Origin: Calditrichota bacterium
GTDB taxonomy: Bacteria > Electryoneota > RPQS01
Length of the DNA: 5,129 nt
Assembly (NCBI GenBank): GCA_020057985.1
Contig: JAGVEU010000326.1
Location: forward strand, 1 to 5,129
Direction: 5' to 3'
Of this stretch, positions 1 through 4,500 are shown in pieces. The translations under genes were made by a program, and so were the position numbers. The notes under the pieces were generated by a model. That model searched no databases. It saw nothing but the letters and a program-made list of their open reading frames with translations, and was not told where the DNA came from. Every line of letters starts with the position of its first letter. Positions within the stretch are counted from its first letter, which is position 1.

Positions 1-42
1 CAGCAGCTCTGGGACCCGATGTTCGAGATTGGTTTCATTCAT
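1..42 (-). CDS. Possible 5' end of a gene leaving the window on the left
   Basis: On the minus strand an ATG at 42-40 opens a frame that runs to the window edge and reads MNETNLEHRVPELL. A weak ribosome-binding match (GGTG, 51-48) lies 5 nt upstream. A well-formed minus-strand promoter is placed about 50 bp before the start. Only 14 codons are visible, so no family can be named. A second ATG at 38-36 opens a different frame and cannot be excluded. The call rests on the promoter, the start codon and the ordinary codon choice, and it is tentative. Confidence 0.35.
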   Translation of the reverse strand, partial: MNETNLEHRVPELL

Positions 43-61
43 TTTTACACCAGTTATATTT

Positions 62-79
62 ATTCACTATTTGGTGAAT
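62..79. repeat. Inverted repeat in the leader of the left-edge gene
   Basis: ATTCAC (62-67) and GTGAAT (74-79) are perfect 6 bp arms around a 6 bp centre. The repeat lies just downstream of the predicted minus-strand transcription start, where a repressor operator or a leader hairpin would sit. Arms of this length also occur by chance in AT-rich DNA. Confidence 0.3.
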
Positions 80-93
80 TATGCACTAATAGT

Positions 94-123
94 AATATAC
101 CCGTCCGGCTTACCTTCTGTCAA
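94..123 (-). promoter_or_regulatory. Candidate sigma-70 promoter reading left
   Basis: On the minus strand a perfect TTGACA (123-118) is followed after 18 bp by TATATT (99-94), which matches the -10 consensus at 5 of 6 positions. Transcription would start near 87 and give a leader of about 45 nt before the ATG at 42. The -35 box lies inside the GC-rich coding-like segment, so it could be a chance match. Its quality and its fit to the downstream start codon favour a real promoter. Confidence 0.45.
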
Positions 124-259
124 GTCCCGACGGGAAGCGTAGGTAATCTTTTCGCCGAAAAGCGCCTCCGGCAGCTGGCGCGGCAGCACCGATCTGAGGC
201 GGCAATCCTGAATGAGATTGAGCAGATCATCTAGGTCCGCGCCTGATCGGAAGTCCCTC
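124..259. other. GC-rich coding-like segment, possible gene remnant
   Basis: This short stretch is visibly richer in G and C than the AT-rich DNA on either side. It reads as plausible protein on both strands. The plus frame ends in an Arg/Glu-rich helical tail (FAEKRLRQLARQHR then SEAAILNEIEQII) and stops at 232-234. The minus frame, open from a TTG at 264 to a TAA at 81-79, contains an amphipathic stretch (DLDDLLNLIQDC, then LPEALFGEKI). The minus frame is closed upstream by a TAG at 282-280, so any gene there has lost its front part. Neither reading matches a family I can name with confidence. It may be the truncated end of a displaced gene; the strand is undecided. Confidence 0.25.
148..162. 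repeat. 15 bp palindrome (7-1-7) in the GC-rich segment
   Basis: CTTTTCG (148-154) and CGAAAAG (156-162) are perfect arms around a single C. A smaller 5-1-5 palindrome, TCCCGACGGGA, lies at 125-135. With a one-base centre the larger repeat fits a protein-binding site better than a hairpin. No T-tract follows, so it is not an intrinsic terminator. It could equally be a by-product of codon sequence. Confidence 0.25.
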
Positions 260-271
260 GTCAAAAAACGA

Positions 272-299
272 TTGACATTCTACAGTGGCACTGTAATAT
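272..299 (+). promoter_or_regulatory. Main candidate promoter of the higBA-beta operon
   Basis: A perfect TTGACA (272-277) is followed after 16 bp by TAATAT (294-299), which matches TATAAT at 4 of 6 positions. The start point would fall near 306, about 45 nt before the toxin start codon. One palindrome lies in the spacer and overlaps the -10 box, and a second covers the expected start point. This is the layout expected for a promoter autorepressed by an antitoxin. Confidence 0.55.
281..295. promoter_or_regulatory. Candidate operator 1 (palindrome TACAGTGGCACTGTA)
   Basis: This is a perfect 7-1-7 palindrome between the -35 and -10 boxes, where a bound repressor would block RNA polymerase. The helix-turn-helix antitoxin encoded 350 bp downstream is the natural candidate ligand, because HigA-type antitoxins bind palindromes in their own promoters. 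That pairing is inferred, not shown. Confidence 0.5.
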
Positions 300-300
300 A

Positions 301-315
301 TTCCCAATATGGGAA
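301..315. promoter_or_regulatory. Candidate operator 2 (palindrome TTCCCAATATGGGAA)
   Basis: TTCCCA (301-306) and TGGGAA (310-315) are perfect arms around ATA. Its centre is exactly 20 bp from that of operator 1, about two helical turns, so proteins on the two sites would sit on the same face of the DNA. The half-sites differ in sequence from operator 1, so two different regulators, or one with relaxed specificity, are possible. Confidence 0.45.
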
Positions 316-329
316 CATTAATGTATACT
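301..329 (+). promoter_or_regulatory. Alternative second promoter of the same operon
   Basis: TTCCCA (301-306, 4 of 6 matches to TTGACA) lies 17 bp before TATACT (324-329, 5 of 6 matches to TATAAT). Transcription would begin near 336 and leave only about 15 nt before the toxin ATG. Its -35 box is one arm of operator 2, so binding there would also silence this promoter. It has the better -10 box but the poorer -35 box of the two candidates. Confidence 0.3.
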
Positions 330-350
330 ATATGTGCTGCGTGAGCCCGT

Positions 351-635
351 ATGGACGTTCATGGGCTCGTGCACCTCGATGATCTGGTGCGGCGCTACAA
401 GGACTCCAGCCGCCAAGCTGAATCCTGGTTGGCCATCGTCCGAGAAGCGGAATGGAAAACCCCACATGACGTTCGAAGGCAGTTCCCCAAGGTCAGTATT
501 CTTGGAGACAAGACATATGTTTTCAACATTTGCGGCACGAAGTATCGGCTTGCTGTCAAGGTCGCTTTCAACAGCCGCACCGTGCTAATCGTCAGAGCCG
601 GTACTCATAGAGAATACGACAGCTGGAATCTGTAG
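351..635 (+). CDS. higB: HigB-family toxin (mRNA interferase type)
   Basis: This 94-residue protein resembles the HigB_toxin family (PF09907), small RNases that cleave mRNA during translation and are held inactive by HigA. The family signature is seen as FNICGTKYRL (58-67) and THREYD (85-90), with W26 and W35 in the region before it (AESWL, AEWKTP). The length is usual for the family. The ATG at 351 is the first start after an in-frame TGA at 342-344 and gives the usual distance to W26; a GTG at 369 is a less likely alternative. No strong ribosome-binding site precedes the ATG. The toxin comes first in the operon, as is typical of hig loci, and the antitoxin gene begins 13 bp after its stop. 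No key residue appears to be missing, so it is probably active. Confidence 0.87.
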   Translation: MDVHGLVHLDDLVRRYKDSSRQAESWLAIVREAEWKTPHDVRRQFPKVSILGDKTYVFNICGTKYRLAVKVAFNSRTVLIVRAGTHREYDSWNL

Positions 636-638
636 TCC

Positions 639-644
639 AGGTGA
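639..644 (+). promoter_or_regulatory. Ribosome-binding site of the antitoxin gene
   Basis: AGGTGA lies 4 nt before the ATG at 649, in the short gap after the toxin stop. It is much stronger than anything before the toxin start, which would favour excess antitoxin from a shared mRNA. Confidence 0.5.
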
Positions 645-648
645 CAAG

Positions 649-1845
649 ATGAATCGCATAATCAAAACAGAAGAAGATTACCGAAAAGCCCTAGCAGAGC
701 TTGAAGGTCTGATCGATCAAGACCCAGCTCCGGACAGCGCTGCTGGGGAACAGCTGCAGTTTCTCAAACTACTCATTCGGGACTATGAAACAAAACAATT
801 TCCTGAGCAGCTCCCCGATCCGATCGAGACAATCAAGTTCTATATGGAGCAGCGGGAGCTAACTCCTCGTGATCTTATTCCCTTTATCGGCAGCCGCAGT
901 AAGGTATCAGAAGTGCTCTCTCGAAAAAGGCCGCTGACGCTGCCAATGATTCGAGCTCTTCAGGAAGGTCTGGGGTTACCTGCAAAGGTTTTGATCCAGG
1001 AAAGCGCCCCATCGGGCGATCTTGATTGGGAAGTGTTCCCAATTCGAGAAATGATCGCTCGTGGATGGCTGAAAGGAGACAAAAAGGAGAGCATCAGGCA
1101 GCCGAAGAAACTCCTTGCTGACTTTTTTGCCCCCTTTGGCTCTATGGATGCTCTCGCACTTCTCCCAAGAGCCAGTCATCACTTACGGTCTGGGAAGGAA
1201 ATGAATCGACATGCGCTGCTCGCGTGGGCGTGTCGCGTTTATAGGCTAGCGTCAGTTAATTCGCCGTCAACCCGCTACAAAACAGGCACCGTAACTTCTG
1301 ATTTTATTCGCACTATTGGAAAATTAAGCGCGGCCGCGGATGGGCCCTTACAGGCTCGAAAGCATCTGAGACAGGCCGGAATATCTTTGATCGTAGAATC
1401 TCATCTGTCGGAAACCTACCTTGATGCTGCCGCTTTGATTCTCGGTAACAAAAATCCTGTAATTGGGTTAACCCTTAGACATGACCGACTGGATAATTTC
1501 TGGTTTAGCCTAGCTCATGAGTTGGCCCATCTCGCGCTGCATCTTAAGGGGGAACTGAAAGCCACTTTTGACGATCTCGATGTCGTTAGCCAGGCAGACC
1601 CGCGTGAGATTGAGGCGGATGAGATGGCAGGAGAGGCGCTTATTCCAAAGGATCTTTGGCTGCAGAGTCCTGCACATCTGATCCCTTCTCCCGAAGCGGC
1701 TTTCGATCTTGCAGAACAACTGACGATTCATCCCGCGATTGTAGCTGGCCGGATTCGACACGAGAGAAGGTCTTTTCGACTATTGGGACAAATGACCGGT
1801 TATGGCGAAGTTCGCAAGCTCTTTGAAGCAAGTCCCAAGGATTGA
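649..1845 (+). CDS. higA: HigA-like antitoxin fused to an ImmA/IrrE metallopeptidase
   Basis: This 398-residue protein is far longer than a simple HigA of roughly 100-140 residues. Residues 1-55 look like the HigA N-terminal helical region. Residues 57-117 form an XRE-type helix-turn-helix (LTPRDLIPFIGSRSKVSEVL) expected to bind the promoter palindromes and, with the N-terminus, the HigB toxin. A linker region of about 120-240 has no clear motif. Residues about 240-375 match the ImmA/IrrE (M78, formerly DUF955) peptidase: HELAH at 290-294 supplies two zinc ligands and the catalytic Glu, and E322 in EIEADEMA is the likely third ligand. HPAIVAGRIRHE (361-372) is typical of the family's end. ImmA and IrrE proteases cut repressors upon phage or DNA-damage signals, so this fusion may cut itself or a partner to free the toxin; that is inference. 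The cognate toxin lies 13 bp upstream, and the Beta gene follows after 5 bp. Confidence 0.85.
   Translation: MNRIIKTEEDYRKALAELEGLIDQDPAPDSAAGEQLQFLKLLIRDYETKQFPEQLPDPIETIKFYMEQRELTPRDLIPFIGSRSKVSEVLSRKRPLTLPMIRALQEGLGLPAKVLIQESAPSGDLDWEVFPIREMIARGWLKGDKKESIRQPKKLLADFFAPFGSMDALALLPRASHHLRSGKEMNRHALLAWACRVYRLASVNSPSTRYKTGTVTSDFIRTIGKLSAAADGPLQARKHLRQAGISLIVESHLSETYLDAAALILGNKNPVIGLTLRHDRLDNFWFSLAHELAHLALHLKGELKATFDDLDVVSQADPREIEADEMAGEALIPKDLWLQSPAHLIPSPEAAFDLAEQLTIHPAIVAGRIRHERRSFRLLGQMTGYGEVRKLFEASPKD
1837..1841 (+). promoter_or_regulatory. Ribosome-binding site that decides the Beta gene start
   Basis: AAGGA lies 9 nt before the ATG at 1851, inside the last codons of the antitoxin gene. 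It favours this ATG over the in-frame TTG at 1842, which overlaps the antitoxin stop but has no room for this site. The position suggests coupled translation of the two genes. Confidence 0.5.
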
Positions 1846-1850
1846 GAAAA

Positions 1851-2960
1851 ATGCTTCCTATTGGACCTTACGTACCAATACTTCGCTGGAAGGAGGCTGA
1901 ACGGCAGGCTCTCAAGAAACTTTTTGATACGGATCGAGACCATATCAGTCCACTGATAGAACCAATTACGCCACAACCCAATTCAAAAGGCCAACTCAAG
2001 ACGGTCCCACAATTGGCCGCAGAGATTCCCACCGCCATTGCAGAATGCTGGGGCCAAAGACCTATCTTTTTTGACGCCCATCTGCCCCGACATGATCCAC
2101 ATGTCGAACAAGAGGATACGCTACTTCGAGATGTGATCCGCCATGGAAAACAGCAGAATCTAACGATTGTTTCGGTGACAGGTCTTTCTCGCGTTCCCGC
2201 CTATCAGTCTGCGGTGGTGTCGGCTGTTGCGTCGATGGGGCTTGGCGTCTGCATCCGACTTACCCCTGCAGACATTCTTGATGCGGCACTACCAGCAAAC
2301 TTGCAGCGTCTTGTAGATTCTCTTAAACAGAAAAGAGCAATGGTCGATTTACTGATAGATTTTCGTACCATTTATGGTGTGCAAGCACCGAATTGGTCCG
2401 ATGCTCTTTCTCGCATACCCGAGCTCAAAAGCTGGAGGAATCTCATCGCTGCCAGCGGCGCCTTCCCCCAGGATTTGACACGAACTAATGACGGAGAGCC
2501 CATGCGGCCAGGTGATCACCCATTTCCTAGAACCGATTGGACAAACTGGGCGAGTCAGATGCAGCACTGGTCCCTCCCCCGACGTCCTTTCTTTTCTGAT
2601 TATACGATCCAGTGGGCGCTGCAGCAGAAACCAATCCAGGTTCCTAATGTGAGCGCCAGCATCAGATACACCTGCGAAGACCATTGGCTGGTGATGCGTG
2701 GTCAGGGGATGCTTACAGAAGGGAGCGCGGGAGCAAAGCAGTACCCAGCTCATGCCAAACGACTTGTTCGTAAGAAAGAGTTTTGCGGAGGCGCTCACAG
2801 CGCTGGAGATGCTTATATCGAGGAGAAGAGCCGGGAGAATTTACAAGCGATTAAGAAGACTGGCAACGCAAGAACATGGATTGAAGCTGGTATCAACCAT
2901 CATCTGACATTTGTAGCGCGTCAGGTCGCCAGTCGGTTCTCAGAGAGAGCCCCAACCTAA
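1851..2960 (+). CDS. Beta-family protein of unknown function (PF14350-like)
   Basis: This 369-residue protein carries the marks of the 'beta family' (named after a phage T4 protein). They are a start of the form YVPILRWKEAERQAL (7-21), an acidic LIDF segment mid-protein, FSDYTIQ, ASIRYT, a W-containing VMRG segment, FCGGAHSAGDAYI, and near the end a W...GINHHLT block. The double histidine is characteristic of the family. No signal peptide or membrane segment is seen, so it is probably cytoplasmic. The biochemical role is not established, and I cannot assign catalytic residues. The start is ATG 1851 with a good ribosome-binding site; a TTG at 1842 would add three residues. It is third in the toxin-antitoxin operon. 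Its last 68 bp overlap the convergent sce7726-family gene. In other genomes related proteins (sce7725 type) are paired with sce7726 proteins, which fits a shared task here. Confidence 0.8.
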   Translation: MLPIGPYVPILRWKEAERQALKKLFDTDRDHISPLIEPITPQPNSKGQLKTVPQLAAEIPTAIAECWGQRPIFFDAHLPRHDPHVEQEDTLLRDVIRHGKQQNLTIVSVTGLSRVPAYQSAVVSAVASMGLGVCIRLTPADILDAALPANLQRLVDSLKQKRAMVDLLIDFRTIYGVQAPNWSDALSRIPELKSWRNLIAASGAFPQDLTRTNDGEPMRPGDHPFPRTDWTNWASQMQHWSLPRRPFFSDYTIQWALQQKPIQVPNVSASIRYTCEDHWLVMRGQGMLTEGSAGAKQYPAHAKRLVRKKEFCGGAHSAGDAYIEEKSRENLQAIKKTGNARTWIEAGINHHLTFVARQVASRFSERAPT

Positions 2961-3498
2961 CCCTCGACCGGAGTGTTTCGTCATCAAGTAATTCGGTAAG
3001 CCGCGTATATATTTCAGTCCTGCCCTTGGAGCGAAATCCTTCCGCTGCCCCAAGCTCTTCCAGAATTCCCAAAGCTTCGGTCCGCCATAATAATCTAGCT
3101 ACTGCAAGTTTCTCAACGACCGGATTTATCTTCGGACTCCTAATCTCCCTAAACGAAACGGCCCCATCAAGGTCAAGTCCTGCGATAATAATTCCCCACC
3201 ACTCAGAGATCTGCTCGACAGCCGCACTCAGATGTCTTTCCGTGACAATCAGTGTGATTCTATCAAGCACTGAGTTGTAAACCATAGCCTGCTCCGGAAG
3301 TCTCTGCAAGCTATCTAGATCACTTTTTAGCTCGAAACCAATAAGCTCGCCATTAACGATGGCGAGATCAATGCGAGCTCTGCCGTGGCGTAGACCAAGT
3401 TCCTCTAAAACAAATGACCCTTGGTCGTGTAGATAGCCTGGAAGGAGAGAAGACTTGAAGGCAGTTCGAATCTCTACATCACTGAGGCGCCGTTCCAT
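2893..3498 (-). CDS. sce7726-family protein, predicted PD-(D/E)XK nuclease
   Basis: This protein of about 201 residues matches the sce7726 family, which has no established function. Its N-terminal half reads as a restriction-endonuclease-like core. Numbered from the TTG at 3501, there is an acidic VLEELGL (E33/E34), D45 in RIDLAIV, E57-L-K59 in GFELKSD, and Q71...Y75 (QAMVY), which recalls the QxxxY motif of RecB-type nucleases. The C-terminal half has family-like WWGI, a conserved LLWRTEAL, and helical Arg-rich segments ending in LRTDWRPDAL that could bind DNA. The start is ATG 3498-3496; a TTG one codon upstream is possible. A TATAAT box just upstream suggests a separate, nearly leaderless transcript. 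The gene converges on the Beta gene with a 68 bp overlap. The family call is firm; the nuclease role is inferred from motifs. Confidence 0.8.
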   Translation of the reverse strand: MERRLSDVEIRTAFKSSLLPGYLHDQGSFVLEELGLRHGRARIDLAIVNGELIGFELKSDLDSLQRLPEQAMVYNSVLDRITLIVTERHLSAAVEQISEWWGIIIAGLDLDGAVSFREIRSPKINPVVEKLAVARLLWRTEALGILEELGAAEGFRSKGRTEIYTRLTELLDDETLRSRVRLGLSLRTDWRPDALQMSDDG

Positions 3499-3587
3499 CA
3501 AGTTGAATTATACCTGACATTCGTCTGGTCACAAGCGGCAATCGATACCTGAGGAGACATTCCCATGAGGCAAACAGGATCAGACAT
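3498..3587 (-). CDS. Possible 29-codon leader ORF before the sce7726-family gene
   Basis: An ATG at 3587-3585, 2 nt after the zinc-ribbon gene's TAG, opens a frame of 29 codons (starting MSDPVCLMGMSPQ). Its TGA (3500-3498) shares its A with the ATG of the sce7726-family gene (TGATG). This layout is typical of translational coupling. The peptide has no recognised motif and only a weak ribosome-binding match, so chance is a real alternative. Otherwise the 88 bp gap between the two neighbours holds only the candidate promoter. Confidence 0.18.
   Translation of the reverse strand: MSDPVCLMGMSPQVSIAACDQTNVRYNST
3507..3534 (-). promoter_or_regulatory. Candidate promoter of the sce7726-family gene
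   Basis: On the minus strand a perfect TATAAT (3512-3507) is preceded after 16 bp by TTGTGA (3534-3529), which matches TTGACA at 4 of 6 positions. The expected start point is about 3500-3501, within 3 nt of the gene's start codon, so the transcript would have almost no leader. This agrees with the lack of a ribosome-binding site there. Confidence 0.42.
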
Positions 3588-3589
3588 GC

Positions 3590-3877
3590 CTATGGCTCAA
3601 CTGTTGGATCCAGCTCAAATCCAACCCTGTTAAGCGCTGCAAGGATTTTCTGGCGTCCATCGGCTTCTATCTTTTCAAGCTCAGTGCGGAGCCGACGTAA
3701 CGTTTCTTCGTCATGAGTGGCCCACCTCAACCTGACATGAGAGAGACACCGTTTACAGACTCTTCCGGGAGGATTGCCTTTATCATCGTATTGAAGGATA
3801 GACGTAAGCGATAGCGTCTCTCGAGAATGGCACTTGGGGCATTCCAGCAGCCAGCCAACTTGAAACAGGAGACTCAT
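3590..3877 (-). CDS. Small zinc-ribbon protein, function unknown
   Basis: This 95-residue protein has two CxxC knuckles, C13-P-K-C16 and C41-K-R-C44, separated by 24 residues. That spacing fits a zinc ribbon that would bind nucleic acid or another protein. The rest (about 56-83) is a charged helix (EETLRRLRTELEKIEADGRQK) that could form a coiled coil, and the tail ends in FELDPTVEP. No enzyme motif is seen. The start is ATG 3877, 11 bp after the stop of the upstream membrane-protein gene, so the two are very likely co-transcribed from the hsdS side. I do not recognise a named family. The pairing with hsdS and the membrane protein suggests an accessory role in that locus, which is inference. 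Confidence 0.7.
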   Translation of the reverse strand: MSLLFQVGWLLECPKCHSRETLSLTSILQYDDKGNPPGRVCKRCLSHVRLRWATHDEETLRRLRTELEKIEADGRQKILAALNRVGFELDPTVEP

Positions 3878-3888
3878 GATTTACTCGC

Positions 3889-4497
3889 CTATAATGGGCG
3901 GTCGAGACTCGCCCCGTTCTGAATCAGATACGTCAGGAAGGATCTGCCTCTGACGCTTAGCTCCAATCGGCCATCAGGGTGATCGAGAATGAAACCTTGT
4001 GTTCGCAGGAACGAAAGCCAGGCGTTGAAATCAAATCGCCGGTAGGCTTCCTGGTTCTGCAAGGCCACTTCGGTATGAAAGAACTCGATCGTCGTTCTAT
4101 CGTTAGGTCCAGGGTGTGTATTGAGGTGCTGGAGGGCGCGTAGCTGGCTACCTGTAATTACCCAGTAGGTGTTGTTGAACTGTAGATTGATCTGTTGCCT
4201 GGCTATGAGACGAATGAGCGCTGGTACTGCTTCTACACCCAAGAGGTTCCGCCTACGTAGCTCCTCTCTTAGTGCATTCTCTGTATCAACCAGCACCGGG
4301 TCATCAAGCAGCCGCATGACAGCCTCAGCCTCCGCGTGTGGATCTGGAGGTGGCGTGGCGTGTTGCTGGGGATCAATTGCAACGCCTGATGCACCAATCG
4401 ATTTGATTCGGTCGATAAGGCCAGCGATGTTTCTTCGGAACATGAAGATCGCTGATAGACCCAAAACAAGGACGATCGCAAGTAGAGTCCAGTTCAT
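3889..4497 (-). CDS. Single-pass membrane protein with winged-helix-like C-terminus
   Basis: This 202-residue protein begins with one hydrophobic helix (about 3-20, LLAIVLVLGLSAIFMF) followed by RR, so the bulk of the protein should face the cytoplasm. Residues about 40-55 are a Pro/His-rich linker (TPPPDPHAE). Residues 55-105 are charged helices (ENALREELRRRNLLG). The last 50 or so residues (FDFNAWLSFLRTQGFILDH, then a turn and LELSVRGRSFLTYL) have the helix-helix-strand pattern of a winged helix, so a membrane-tethered DNA- or protein-binding module is possible. I cannot name the family. Its ATG is 3 bp after the hsdS stop, so it belongs to the restriction-modification operon and is probably translated by coupling. 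No known type I subunit is membrane-anchored, which makes the partnership unusual. Confidence 0.75.
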   Translation of the reverse strand: MNWTLLAIVLVLGLSAIFMFRRNIAGLIDRIKSIGASGVAIDPQQHATPPPDPHAEAEAVMRLLDDPVLVDTENALREELRRRNLLGVEAVPALIRLIARQQINLQFNNTYWVITGSQLRALQHLNTHPGPNDRTTIEFFHTEVALQNQEAYRRFDFNAWLSFLRTQGFILDHPDGRLELSVRGRSFLTYLIQNGASLDRPL

Positions 4498-4500
4498 GGA

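Noticed and set aside
148..162. Intrinsic terminator at the CTTTTCG/CGAAAAG palindrome
   Set aside because: The loop would be only one base and no run of T follows on either strand.
334..588. An 84-codon plus-strand frame starting with GTG
   Set aside because: It overlaps the toxin gene in another frame; only the 351 frame shows the HigB signature.
2349..2798. A 149-codon open frame on the minus strand
   Set aside because: It is fully antisense to the Beta gene, whose family motifs cover the same DNA; no motif or start signal supports it.
3026..3280. An 84-codon plus-strand frame
   Set aside because: It is antisense to the sce7726-family gene and has no recognisable feature.
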